Below are positions 46,124 through 61,100 of a stretch of DNA of 64,000 bases, in pieces (the stretch's first letter is position 1; every line of letters begins with the position of its first letter). Position numbers and translations under genes: made by a program. The DNA is from Mytilisepta virgata (Eukaryota > Mollusca > Bivalvia > Mytilida > Mytilidae): the NCBI GenBank assembly GCA_028015205.1, contig CM051516.1:28696593-28760592 (forward strand), written 5' to 3'. A model generated the notes under the pieces. It saw nothing but the letters and a program-made list of their open reading frames with translations. It was not told where the DNA came from and made no database searches.

Positions 46124-49100
46124 GTATTTATTTTATTATTTTTTTTAATGCAAAAATGATTGAAAATATACATGTATGACCATGATCAATATTTTTATTA
46201 TTCACAGTCACAGGGTTTCTGTATTTTTACTTTGCTTAGAAAAAAGATATATTTTATATATAATTATATATATATATATACACACACAAATATTTCTTGT
46301 TACTTAAATTTTGTCATTTATATTCACATGAATGTTATGTATCTATATGAAAATCTAAGGATTTATAATTTCGTCTTTATAAGTAGACACACCTGACGTC
46401 TGAACAGATGGTTTAGAATTTGTACTGTGTGCAGGGTACAATAGGAACTTCCACAGTATTTATAATTGTTTCTGTTGCTTCATGTTTCATTAAAATGGCC
46501 AAATTTAAGGCATTTTACAATATTATTTCAAAATGTTTTCATCTAGGAAAGTTCTAGTATCAAATTCAGGATAAATTTTGTAGGGTGTAATATAAGTTGA
46601 ATACTGACTTTGATATTTGAAATTTATATATATATAAGATCCAGGAGGGAAAAAAAGGGTTTTTTTTATATTAATATACTCTTTTTGATAATTTTAGTTT
46701 AGGCCATTTATTTTTAATTAATTGGTTTACAGATTTTTTTTTTAAAAAATAGGGTCGGTCGGTCGGGAAAAAAAAGAGGGAAAATCATGTACAATGAAGA
46801 CTAATTTTGAATAATCTTGGTTATATTGCCAAATATACAAAGGTTGCAAATGATCAGTTAATTCCCTCTTAAAGATAAATGGCCTTACAGTATCTGTATG
46901 AATTAATTGGCTGGATTTAAAAAAAAATTGTGGAGTCTTTTTACTGTTAATTGGGCTGTAGCTTTTAATATTTACTCCTTTATCTTTAGACTTCAGCAGA
47001 TAAAATGTATATGGTATGTCAGTGTATAGATAAAAAAAATCTGTTTGATTTTAATTTATGTATATATTATTTAACATTGCTCTACGGTAAAAATGGGAAA
47101 CTAAACATATAGCTAATTTTTTAAAGCTTCTCATGTTAAGGAAAGGGATTTTATTTGTGTTACAAACAAATTTGCAGGAAATTGGCTTAATAACATTATA
47201 CACAGTTTTGTCTATTACCTTTTATTTTATTTTTTTTTCTCCCTCTAGCTCAAAGAAACTCAAGTTTTGGTAGAATGAAAGATAGTACAAAGGCCTCTAT
47301 ATTTTACTGGCCACTTTAAGGTTGTTTTCTCATAGAAATTTACATAAATGGGCTTAATTTCTATATATTGATACTCAATTGAACAGTAGTGTGCAAAATC
47401 TATATCCCATTGCTATACCCTCCCAATTCATAAGTTTAAAAAAAAAGTAGTTTCAAAAAGCTATACCCCTGGGCTGTACATTACCCAACCATAAGTTTTT
47501 AAAAAAGTATTGTAGAAAACCTGTACCCCATGACTGTACAATGTACCTTCTTCAACCATAAATTTTTAAAAAACTAGATTGGAAAGCTATTCCCCTGGGC
47601 TGTACTGTACCCTCCCTAATTATAAGCTTTAAAAAATGTTGGTTGATTTATCATTTTTGCAGCCATTCAGATTTATTTCATTTGTAAACTTCTTATTCTG
47701 AGATTTTTTTAAGCATTGTAGAAAATCAAGTTTGAAAAATTTAAACTTTGTTTTATAAAGTAGAGCAAGCCTTTGTTTTGTTCACCGTGCATGTTCACAT
47801 TAACTGCATGTGCAGTTGTTAAACTTTATTTGTGAATATTATGCAACAATCCTAAGTTGTTTTGGGTTAAAATAACTGCATGCATGTATATTTGTTGTGA
47901 ATTTTATGTTCCAGTTATTTGCTATACCACAAGCTTGGGTTGAACAACAGGTACTTGTATTTACCGTGTTGTAAACAAACAGTTGGAACATTGACAAGTA
48001 AAAATACTTCTAGTTGTAGTGGGTAGACTTATATTTTTGTGAGATTTTAATGTGAATCCAAGCTTTCAAGATCCTGTACATGAAAGTTTCCGTTTTTTAC
48101 TGTCGATCAGGCGTCATTTGAATGTATGACTTTACACCTTGGATTTTGATTCCATTTCACTTGACAGTCATAATTGTTGTTTTCGGCATGCTTTGTTTGC
48201 AAAGCAATTGTAGAAAGTCATATTAGAATTTCATTGTTGTCATTAGTAAAGTGCATAGGATTTTTGGTTTTTTCTTAGCTCACCTGTCCTAAAAGGACAT
48301 TTGAGCTTTTGCCATCACTTGGTGTCCATCGTCGAAATCTGTGTATATACCCATTTTTCCGGGGGGAAATGCTAGTATAAGGGAAAGTAAACTTTTTCAA
48401 AGATCTTCTCCTCTGAAACCACTGAACCAATTACAGCCATACTTAGTCTGAATGATCCTTAGGATATCTAGAATAAAATTTTTGTTTTATTTTCTTGTCT
48501 GTCAAGAAACATGCATATATGGCTGCCATTGCTAAAAATAGAACATAGGGGGTAAACTGCAGTTTTTGGCTTATATCTCAAAAACTAAAGCATTTAGAGC
48601 AAAACTGACATTGGGTAAAAATGTTCATCAGGACAAGATATACCTGCTATGTAATTTTCATACGAATCAGTCAACCGTTTGTTGGGTTATTGTCCCTGAA
48701 TTGTTAATTTTTAGGAAAATTTGCAGTTTTAGGTTGCTATCTAAAGACAAACTGTAAACAGCAAAAATGTTCAGCAAAGTAAGATCTACAAATAAGTCAA
48801 CATGACCAAAATCATCGATTGACCCCTTATGGGAGTTTTTGCCCTTTAAAGACAATTTTTCACATTTTTTGTCATCTTTTTAAACTTTAAAAAATCTTCT
48901 CCTCTGAAACTACAGAATCAATTTCAGCCAAACATAGGCTGACAGATCCTTAGGGTATGTAGTATAAATTTTATGTTTTATTTTCTTGTCCACCGAGAAA
49001 CATGGCTGCAGTGGCTAAAAAATCCATCTTTGGGTAATTGCCCCTGAATTGTTAATTTTAAGGAAATTTTGCAGTTTTAGGTTGCTATCTTGAATATTAT

Positions 49101-52100
49101 TATAGATAAAGACAAACTGTAAACACCAAAATTTGTTCAGCAAAGTAAGATCTACAAAAACGTCAACATGACCAAAATCGTCAATTGACCCCTTAAAGGA
49201 TTTTTAGCCCTTGAAAGATTAGTTACATGTAAACAAAAAATAATTGTCTGACATATTGTCACAGATGTTTAGATCATAACTTCATATAAATTAAATGGTA
49301 GCTGTACAAGTAAAATGTAGGGTCAAGGGTCATTGTTATTGTAAAAGTCCATAGCAACTGATGAAAAAGTACCTAGCAACCATACATATTTGGGTTAAGG
49401 ACCTTATAATTTACCCATACAAGTCAGAAAGAAAGGTTAAGACTCAAGGTCATTGAAAAAGTCCATGGCAACCAATGAAAAAGTCCCTATTTGGGTTCAG
49501 GATTCTATATTTTAGCTGTACAGGTCAATATTAAGGAGAAATTTGTGATGGTATACATTAAATAGCAAAAATAATCATTCATGCAAGATCTACACAAAAT
49601 ATAACAGGTGAGCAATTCAGGCTCTTAGGAGCCTCTTGTTTCATATAGAACTCAATAGCAGCCACTAAAATCTAAATGTATACATGACAATCAAATTCCA
49701 TTTATAAATCGTTTTAATTTCAAACTCTTATTCAGATCAAATAATAGGTTTTACCATTTTGCACATTCATGAATATTCATGTATCATTAATCTTTTGCTC
49801 TCTCAAACTTTTGGTTTTTTCTTCAGTATAGATAAAAATTTATACTTCATTACACAAATGCATTAATTTTTCACAACCCCTTTCATCATTTTTGTCAAGA
49901 ATAAACGTTTTGATAAGGCAAAACGCACTACATGTATTAAAAGAATTTGGAGACGAAAATTATATGATGACGTTTACTTGTCATTGTTCCTGACTGGTTT
50001 GTTGAACAACTATTATCTTTCAGAGGCTTACAGGAATGCACTGTTATTTTGCACAATTATACAGGCATAATATCATATCTAGCTTTATATTGTAATCTTT
50101 ACTAGCTTCAGAAATATCACTTCCTTGATATTATATACAATTAAATATACTATATTTGCTTTAGTGATACTTCATCTTTGTGAAAATGGTTTTACACATT
50201 GGTTGGTGGATTTTGACACATGTAAATCTTCTTTTTAAAGATATTTTTTTTCAGTTACTCAATTAGTTTAAATTATTGCTTTCTGCGTATATGAATTTAT
50301 ATTGATTTGTGAAGTTCATATTCTGAGTACAAGGGTCTCCATTACCCAGAATTCCTGCCATCTTCTCAAAGGATGTCATAAAATTTGAATACTGACCAAT
50401 GAGATTCCTGGAAATTCTTGATTTGCATAAAATCTCAGTTTAAAAAGTTTTATGAAAGTTTATCCAATACTTGTTGGTATGCTTTGAACTTTTCAAAATT
50501 TTAAATTGACAAGACAATTTCATTGTTCAACCTCAGCATAATTTTTTAACCTTAATTGATATATATTGTTGATTTTTAAACTGTTTTATATGTTTTTTTT
50601 TTGTTTTTTTTTTGTTTTATTTTGACCCAAATGATAATATAATAATAATTGATAAATAGTGTCACTTCATAGGGAGATATGATTGGAAGTAAATTTTTGT
50701 ATGCATATATCTACTTCATCATTTGGGGGCCTCGGTGGCCGAGTGGTCTAGGTAGTTCGTCATGACTACTACTGATCACTAGCCTGTCAACGCTGGGATT
50801 GTGAGTTCGAATCTCACCTGTGGCGGGGTGTGTTCGACTCCGATCTTAATTGACAAGGATTGCCAATTTTCCTACTGAAGGTCGGTGGTTCTCTCCGGGT
50901 ACTCCAGCTTCCTCCACCAATAAAAACTGGCCGCCGCGAAATGGCCAAAATGTGTTGAAAACGGCGTTAAACCCCAACTAAACAAACAAACAAAACTTCA
51001 TCATTTGGGATTTATATAATATTTCAACTTTTGAGAGTTTGGGCGAAGTGAAACACTTCAAAGCGACTTCTTTGCCCGAATCACCCTCAAGGTTAAACCC
51101 TGATATATATGCAGAAAGCAACAACAATTTGCCAAGAAGTGCAAAACTGTATACCTGTATTGGGTGAAATTCTTCTCTTAAATGAGTACTTTTCATGCGT
51201 TTTACTACATCTATGACATTTTGTTCTGTAACAACTACTTCTCGAAAAAAATTGGTAGAATTTTAAAATATGAATATATTTCGAATTTATTTTAATTACT
51301 TATATCTGGCTTTTTTGTCATAGCAGAAAATTACATAATATTAATTATCTAATTTTAAAACTAAAAAATTGTTTTTACATAGGTTACTGGTAGTTTTTGA
51401 ATTCTATATTTAATTTACTTGAAATAAGAAACACATCCAAAATATTATTTATGTTGCCTTTTTCCCTTCATTTCTAAAAGTTCGTGTTTAATTCTTGATA
51501 TATATTTTAATCTTTAAACAATATTACCTTTTCGAAATATACTGCATAGATAATATAATTGGTTGTAGCAAGACATTTTCTCTAGAATCAGAAAATTTAA
51601 TACCTGTATCCCAATAATATTTTCAAAGAGCACAATATTTGATGAAAGAGATAAAATTATAAAATTTTGAATTTAAGCCAAAAAACAGATGAAATTTAAT
51701 ACGAAATAATATAGGATCCATGATTTCCATGTTATTTTAATTCAAATATAATCAAGTACAAATTTTTCAACTTTCCTTATTTATTGCTCTTACTTGTATT
51801 AAATGGTTGTATATTTTAAAGAAATTGTAATTGTATATTTCAGGAAAAATCTGATGTTGAATCTAAGGCTGCTAGACAGTTATATAATCCATTGCTAGAA
51901 ACTGAAAGCACATTTGTAAAGGTAATAAGAATTTTTAAGGTTTCCGCACGATAACCGACTATGTGTTTATTTACAATGTCTCAGATAAACCCTTCAAAGT
52001 ACCCGGTAATGAGAACAACTCAGTAATTATAGGCAATGTGCAGGGTTCTCACGAAGAATTTTTCATGATGAGTCCTGGGACTCATCATTTTTCAGAATGG

Positions 52101-55100
52101 TGAGTCCCAGCTGATTTTGATGAGTCCCAGGACTCATCACCACTTTTTTATCGTACACTCCTGCATGATTTTGACCATGGTAGGCCTATTGTACTATTGT
52201 TAAAGTTTAATTAAAATCATGTGCTGCCTTAACATTCTGACGAATATAATTTGAAATTTCCAAAAAAAAAAAAAAAAAAAAAAAAAAATTGGACTTATGC
52301 AGTGGTGCTCCGAACTTGGAAGAAAATTTCTGTTACAGATATGAGCAAAAATCTGTGCACCTTTTGACACAACTTATTTATTATTGCCATTTTATTTTGT
52401 AATATTTATTTATCTATAATCTTTACTATTATTTTTTCTCAAACATACTCTTAAAATCCTCCAATTGACATTGTTTGAACACCTTAATAATCAATATTGA
52501 CAAAATTTCCATTTGTGCATAGATGAGTCAAAATCCGCTAAATTTATTTTTAAATGAGGTCTACATATTGTTACCGGTTGTAATAAACACTGTGGCCAAT
52601 GAAAAATCACGAGAATTCCAATTTGCCGGCATTTTTAAGCTTACTTTTTTTTCGTTTCTTTCCCTTCCCCCCTTTGATCTCCAAGAAAACAAAAAAATGG
52701 CGGCTCAAGATTTTTAATGAAAATAACGGGACGCATGAGTTTGAAGGATGGCGCGTCCAGTCCAATATTAGCGCGTCCAGGACGCATGTACGCGCCTTAG
52801 CGAGAACCCTGCAATGTGGGAAAGATATATATATATCTAGAAATTTTACATTAAACTTTTTGTTTCAAGTAATTTTTTATCAGAAATAAAAATTTACCAA
52901 CATTATTTATTATTATCTGGATATCTTAATTTAGTCCCCTGAATGAGATTTATTAATCTCAAAATTCTCATTTGTGATTGAGATTATTCATGGCATTTTC
53001 CATATCAGCCTGTGTATCATCCTGAGACATCTACCGGTATATCATATCCAGACTTTAGGTGTGATATTGGTCCAGGGGTGATATATAAGGGTTAATTTTG
53101 AAGATGACATGTTATAATTTTCTTATCCCATATTTCAGTTGTTATAATTAAGAAGTTAGAAAAGAATAACATGAATTTTGACATTCCTTCTGTTCCATAA
53201 TCTCATTCAGGTTAATTTCAAAATTAAGTACATGAAGTAAGTTTACATTTTCTGCATTTATCATATAACGTATAATATAGGAAAATAATCAGAAATTTTC
53301 TGGAGTGTATTTATGTGCTTTAATTATAAAGAAGAAATGAAATCAGTTCGTATATGAAATAGAGCTAATAAAATATCATAATAAAAACTATTCCTCAAGC
53401 TTCAACACAAGCATGATTAATTCTTTTAGGGTACTAGCTTTTGTCAACCATAAAATCTTAACCAAGATGGCCTTTAAACTAAAAGTGGGGGTAAAAACAA
53501 GAGGTGTAATATTAATGATATGCTTTAGAGACAAACTATATGTATTGTGATATTTGGTAAGAAAAAGGATAAATATTGCGATATGTATTGCAGAAAAATT
53601 TGTTCCTTAGACAGCGATGAGGCTTTTACAAAATATTTTAGGAGAAGAGAATGTGCTAGCACATTTTTTCTATCAGATAACTGCATAATTTATTTATTGT
53701 ACATTTACATGAAAATAATTTGTTAGTTTTGAAATTATCGCATACGTTTTATAATAACCTCAAAGGACTTTATCTTTCGTAAGCGACCCCGTGTTTTGAA
53801 CTGTGACATAAAATACTGTGATTCGGTACTCTACGTTGAATCATTAGATCTCTAGTAAAATCAAATAAACAAACTTTTTAAAATCTGTAGAAAGTATGTT
53901 TGAATTAATATTATATTTCTTAGGATGTTGAGGACTATGTTATACATAAAGATGTGATGAATTTACGGAAGAAAGAAATGTTACATAAGAAATGGAATGA
54001 CCGAGTGCATGAACCTTTAAGGAAAAAGATTATAGAAGTTATGGATGGCAGTGATTGGCCAGAACTTGACAGGAGAAAACGAGAATTACATAAACAGTAT
54101 TTAGAATTTGTAAATGAAAAGGTAAAAATGCAGAACTATATGGTTGATATAAAATGATTTATTTAAAAAATAATTCATTGGTGCCATGCTCCATGGTTAT
54201 TTTAACATGGCTAGGCCTTATATTTGTTTATATTTTACACCAAGTGTTAGTAAGTTTATAAGTCGTAACCATGTTAAAATAACCATAGAGCATGGCACCA
54301 ATGAATTATTTCGATTCTAATAGGACAATATAAGGTGTCATTTACAAGCAGTCATGTCGATTTTAATAATAAGCCAAAAACGTTTACAGAAAAACGTAAA
54401 TTGACTTTAAACAAACAAAATAAAATCAGACTTACATTTTTGTGAGATTTTAAAGCAAATACCAGCATTCCAAATCCTGTACAACGTATGATATTCTGTT
54501 TTTGACTGTCGATCTGGCGTCATTTGAATGTATGACGTTTTACCTTGGATTGTGACATCGCACTTTCAACTGTCATACCATTTCGCATGTCTGTTATCGT
54601 TGCTGCATTCGGGCTTGCTAAATGTTCACAAAGTGATATATGTAAGATACAGTGAGATGGAAGAATATGACTTTGAAACTTTATTTTATCAACAAAATAC
54701 CACAGTTTAGTGATTTCATGTGTGCTTCACGCTTCACGTCAACAACACATTGTGCGCATGTGTCAATAATAATTGTTCTATTTAGAACATGGTTGTGTTT
54801 CTATAGCGAAAGCAGAGTGTCATATGAGAATTGAATTTTTATGTGTTCAGAAGTCAGTTTCAGACACAAGACTGTTGTCTGCAATGGGGGTGAGGTTTTA
54901 AATTTGTATTTTACACGATATCATTTACTGAAGATCAGTTATATTGGAGATGAGTTGCAGTGAAAAAAATCACTTCATGGTATAACAAATTAACTCTTGA
55001 AATGAGATTATGTAAAAATTTATTATATGGCTGCAGGAATTTCCATAATGTGGCATCATCAGAATGGCTACAGTGTGAAAATGTATGAGGAAATAAGATT

Positions 55101-58100
55101 TTAACGAACAAATTTCACTCATTGGTCTTGGACAACAAACTCATTCATAGAGATGTCAATCAACACTTTTGCAGATCTGAATCTCAATCATAGATTTTGG
55201 CTCAAACTTAAATTTAACTTGCAGATCTCAGCAATATTATAAATATGTTAGTTACAGTTAATTTATTTTTCAGGGCCATGTTTTCTTAGATACCATGGAC
55301 CCGAGTGAGTATTATGCCCAGGCATTAAATGGACATAGGCCTGCCCCAATTAAGGTATGTTAGAAAAATTACCAAAACATTATCTTTGCTTTAGCGAAAC
55401 TGAAATGTAAATTAAATAACACAGATAAACTTATATTTAAATTTAATTTAATTTTCTTTTGCATTTCAATATGAGTTTATTTTATAGTAATCTTGAATTT
55501 CTTCAGAAACTTTGGAATATGTTTTGCATTTTACTCGTGACTTTTTTGCTTTAGAAAATATTTCTTATAATGTTTAAATATAACTTTAAATTGTTTTTAT
55601 GGGGGTACAGAACACCTAAGGGATATAACTCTTTAAAAATCAGCTGAACGTTTTAATCACATACTATTTGTAAAGAGAAATCAAGCCTCTCAATGATCAA
55701 AATTAGTATTTGTCAAACTGCTATATATCCAATGAATTTATTCCCGTAAATTGTGTGGTTCAAATTTCTTGAAATTTTTTTTTTTTCCAAAAGGTCAAAG
55801 TATATATTTCATCAAAATTTTATGAAAATTAAACGAGCTGAATGTATTTTAGTCAAAGTGTTGGGAACCCCCTTATACAAATTTATACTATTAAAGAATA
55901 TCTAAGGGGTTTATATATCTAATATTCCACAGAATATTTTTAACTGACTCTGTCACAGAAAAATTTTATACTGTATAAATACATTTACGTTAATTGTATC
56001 GTGTTAATGTAATTTCTGTATGAGATATGTCAAAATCATTAGTTTGAAAAGTTTTTAATTCTGGCAAAAAATTCTGAGAAAATGTAGTTTTAAAGAAGTT
56101 TGTTTGCATGAACAACTCAAACATTCTATTCTTGGATAAATGTTAATATTTTTTACTTATTAATTCACAAAAATAATATGTAATTAGTATAGTAAGAATT
56201 GTGTTCTTGGATTAATATAAATATATTTTATAGTAAAAATTAAGGTACATTGTAAATTGATTAAAGGGAGTGGGAAACAAGTTACAAACTATATTTATCC
56301 CTTTCTCTGTAAAATATAGTATATATAGTGATAAGCTTTCGGGATAAAACATTGATACAGAAAAATTTGTTTTTTGCTTCATTTAACTAATTTGAAATAT
56401 CTATAATAACAGGCCCTTATAACACAGGAAGAGGTAACCAAAATTGATGTAGCTCTAGAATTAATTGCTTACATAGTCATAAATATAATCAAAATTCATA
56501 TATATGCTACTTATATCTAAGTAATTAGATCTAATGTTCAACTTATAAAGAGTAACCTACAAGTATAGACTTTTTTGTAGAAAAGACTTTAAAAAGAAGT
56601 GTTATTTAAAGGGAAAAATTCTGATCCATTTAGATTGAGGCAAGTTGTAAATGGGATCATATAAAATTTAGAATTTCTCCAAATTTTTACATATATTTTT
56701 TAAAATTATTCTATAGTCCAAATTGTGAATGATATTGTACAGGCATTATGTAACCTTATAAAATTAGAAAAGTACATTTTTTAGATAATTTTTCAATTTA
56801 CAAAATAAAACAAATTTTATGGAAATGATGCATAAATTATGAGAATATTAAGGACATATGTTTTATTAAAAGCAGTAATACATTAAGACATTAGCTGTTT
56901 AAACTGTTGTATATGGAATACATATCAATTTTTATTATTCACACCCCCCCCCCCCAAAAAAAAAAAAAAAATTATAAAAAATTCATGATCTTTGTGATTT
57001 CTTGACATTTTTAATAAATGTGCAAAGATTTATAAAAATGATAAAAGACACATGAATTTTCATTTATATATTTTAAATTTTAAATCATATTTTCAACTGA
57101 AAGTTGACTTACTAACAATTTTATGATCAGAATTTGTGCTTGAAGTGGAGCAAGCATATGGTAACTGCCCAGCAACATTTTAACAGCCAACATTTCAAGG
57201 TATCTGATGCACAACTATGCCACAGTGAAAAATGGCGTGCCGTGACTATATGTGGCTAGATTTGATGGAATTTTGCTTTGAAGGAATTGCGATAAAGCCA
57301 AGTTTATCTCATGCTTTTCAGAGATTCAAGTACATCCTTCTTGATTGGATAGTCTTAAAATCAAAGATTGTTGGATCAACTTTTTTTTTCATATTTACTT
57401 TTAAAAAAACATACATTTATGAATAAATTAATTTCGTATATAGTACAGTTTTTATTTTTACAACTGTAGAAAAGTTCATTGAAGCAATTTTGTGTGATAA
57501 TGTAATTAATAAAAAAAATTATTACGGTATATCGTTTTATCAAGAGGAAATAAAAAAAGTTTCAGGTCCTTTCCAAGAATGCAATATATCATTAGATCTC
57601 AAATGGATAAGTGTGTATGAATACCAATATTGACAGGGAAGAATTATTTTAGTTTGCTACAGGAAGAGATTTGGGCTTAGATAAATTATTGAAAATAAAT
57701 AAATACTTCAAATAATGTAAACAATTTCGTAGTAGATTATTTATAAGGTTTTAATAATTAATATAGCCAATAGGTAATTTCTTTGGTTTTGTTCTGACAA
57801 AATTGTTTTGAACAAGTTATTAGTTGAGATATTAACGATATCGTTGATTGCACATGATGGATTTATTTAAAATTTGATTTTAAACACTTTTCATCAATTA
57901 TAACTGGCCTCATTTGATTTTTGTTTGTTTATTGTCTTTTTGTCTCAGATCAATCCACGAAAATTGATGTCAACAAAAATAACTGAATTCACAATATTAT
58001 CCAAAAAAATAAATAATTGTTATACACCTTTGATTTCTTCCTATATAAATTTAATAGAAATTATAATCAACATTTTGACTTTTTTTAAAACAATACTAAT

Positions 58101-61100
58101 ATCTTTCAAATTCCTTAACTGTTGACTGTCAACAGTTTTGAACTGTTGGACCGGGTCTAAACTGTTGTCGGCTTGCCTTATTTTGATTGGTTATTATAAA
58201 TTGCAGCTCCGTGTGTAAAGTATAAAGTAAAACAAAACAGTTCTTGACTGGTTCCTCAAACAAACAGCTGTTTTGTTTGACTCTGTGACTGAACTGTTCC
58301 CCTCAGCCTAGTCAATAACTGTATACTGTTGCAGAATAGCAATAGAATAAATGATCTAGTTGTAAATTGCATTTTAAAATTGGATTTTCTTGTGTGGCAT
58401 AGTTGTGCTACATGTTAAAAAATGTTCTTTTTCAATAAATTTTATTTTACACTGAAAAATTTATGTTAATATTCAGTTCATTTTTAACACATAAATCACA
58501 GTTTTGAAGTTTAATTTTACTGGGGTGTTTTTTTTTCTATAAATATTGGTGTGTCTTTTCCCCATTAAAGTCACATTATCTTTGTTCACAATTCCAAACT
58601 TATACTCATTTCACATCAAAACATATTTCACTTTCAAGTATAATTCTTTACTTTGTTAAAAAGAATATGGATTAATTACAAATAATTATTCATGCATGTA
58701 AATAAACAACTTAGTAAGTGATTAAATAAGCCCCAAGTTGTGGATACGTGTATGGCATTGAATTCCTGGCAAATAAGTTATATATAAATTCTGTTTATGA
58801 AATTGGCAAATTAAAAAAAACGGGAAGATACAGTATGAGGGGTGCTGTTTGTTTGCAATGCATACAATGCTTACATTTGAAGAGAGTATTCTTTTTTCCA
58901 AGAGTAAAAAACAGGACTTATTACATTGAGTGTGGTGAAATAACGGGATTTCTGAGTGAAATCAAATTCGATAATTCAGCCAGTGAAATTGAAAGTCATA
59001 TTTCACTCTAGGAAGTGACGTAACAATAGCCGTCGCCAACAACTTTGCTATACAAAGTTGATGCGTAGTCACATAAAAAACATAATCCCTTGTATTTTCT
59101 CATTACATTTTCTGAATACATGGAATATATCAATGTAATAAACAGAATTTCACCAGTGAAATAATGTATTACGAGTATAAACTTAGTTATACTATAATTA
59201 TTTCACTAGTGAAATAATGTATTACAAGTATGGACTTTGAATTTGCTAAACAAAAAATGAAACTTACAGTTACAGGTAGTCAAATTGAAAAAAAAAAAGA
59301 TGTTATATTTTATCATCAATCAAGGTCATGGCTCATATGGGACTCTCAGGATTATACTTGGACTGATATGGAAAAATGGGGTGTAATAATCTATATAGTA
59401 ATAAACTGTAAAAAAATTCTATATTCAAATGTAATAACTATTCAAAGTGTATTATTGTAGTATAGATATGTCATTTGTAAATGCATGAGTGTAAATTGGA
59501 CAGAAAAGGGTATTTAAAAAGAAAAAATTCAAAAACCATTGAATTTGGCATAACGTCATTATCTATACACCAATGAAAAAAATTTATACATTATTTAGAT
59601 AAATCATATTCGCAATTTAGATGATGATACAACAATTTTTCTTTAAATTTAATTTTATATAATTAGTGGTAAATTGGTTATTTATTTATTATTATAATGG
59701 TAGATAGTAAACATTTTGTAACTAATGTGTTCAGGTAGCCTTTGCTAGTGATGAGGATCTTGAGCAGGTAACTTGGGTTAAAGGTCATTTAGAATTTCAG
59801 GTTAAGGGTTTCTCAAAGACTTTATCCTGCAGTTTACTTACAAGATAGCAAAGATTTTAAAAAAAACAACACCAAAACCTCTAAATTATAATTTTCAATG
59901 AAATTTTTAACTTTTGATCATATTTTATTTTTTGACAAAATCACATTTTTTTCACTGAATCCATGATGTAATGGAAAACTTTCCAAATTTTATATAATTT
60001 TATGAATTTTTAGTTTTGCAGGATAAATTCAAATATTTGTATGTATCAACTTAGTGAATGTTATTTCAACATGCCTTGAAACTTGCAGGAAAAGTTTGCT
60101 AGGTTCTAAGCTTGTTGGAATAAAAGGAATCATGAAATCTTAATGATTTTGTCTTTAAATTAACAGTTAATTTTTTTACTTAGTTATTTTGTTAAAACAA
60201 CAATTTTACATGTAAAGCTACTATTACATTTTGAGGCGGGGTAGGTGGCCGAGTGATCTCACTAGTTCGTCATGACTACTTATGATCACCAGCCTGTGAA
60301 CACTGAAGTTGTGAGTTCGAATTTCACCTGTGGCAGGGTGTATGTTCGACTCTAATCTTAATTGATAAGGATTGCCAATTTTCCTAAAGAAGGTCAGTGG
60401 TTCTCCACAGGTACTCCGGCTTCCTCTACCAATAAAAACTGGCCGCTGCAAAATAGCCAAATTTGCTGAAAATGGCATAAAACCCCAATAAATAAATAAA
60501 AAATTACATTTTGAATAATTTTAACCCCAAAGCATCTCGGATTCCAGCATCCCAGCCAAGTGGCTGGTATTTCACAATTTTAATTCTTAATGTTATGTGT
60601 CCTTAATAACACTATCAGTGATATAAAAATATCTCCAAAAAAGATTATTATTAAAGTTGAACCGCTGCATAAATGATTGTTACCCTGAGAAATTCATTGT
60701 CAGCCAATCAAAACATAAGTTTTCTGGGATAAAATATGGTAAATTTTATTTCAGCTAAAAATTAAAAATATGACTATTGTCAGAAAATGGTAGACAGGTT
60801 TTGACAAAAACCCAGAAAAATAGAATTATTTTTAAATTTATTAAGGTTGAAAATTCTTTTTAAAAAAAAAGTTGTAGTAATAGAATTCTTGTTTTACAAC
60901 TGTAAGTAATCCTGTTAATTTGCCTTCATTCACTTTTTGATGGTATTTTTAATGCCAGTGAAGGAAGAAATTGCTTGCTCCTCTGCTCACATCTTCATCA
61001 GCCAAGGATTACAATTAGCTTCTCTCCTAAGAGAGAAGTGAAGCGAAAAGTGAAAATCGTAACCCTTGGCTAATGCAGATGCTATACTCAGTGAGTGTAT

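Noticed and set aside
50727..50830. A functional tRNA-Ser/Leu gene
   Set aside because: A and B boxes are present, but the acceptor stem ends do not pair properly and the sequence continues into the SINE body found in four other copies.
58120..58330. Palindromic 'caacagttttgaactgttg' and repeated 'aactgtt' as a transcription factor cluster
   Set aside because: The words are irregularly spaced in an intron and could equally be a decayed repeat. No specific factor can be named.
58748..59011. 87-residue ORF in a FAM228 intron
   Set aside because: Its second half lies in dispersed element copy B and there is no splice context.
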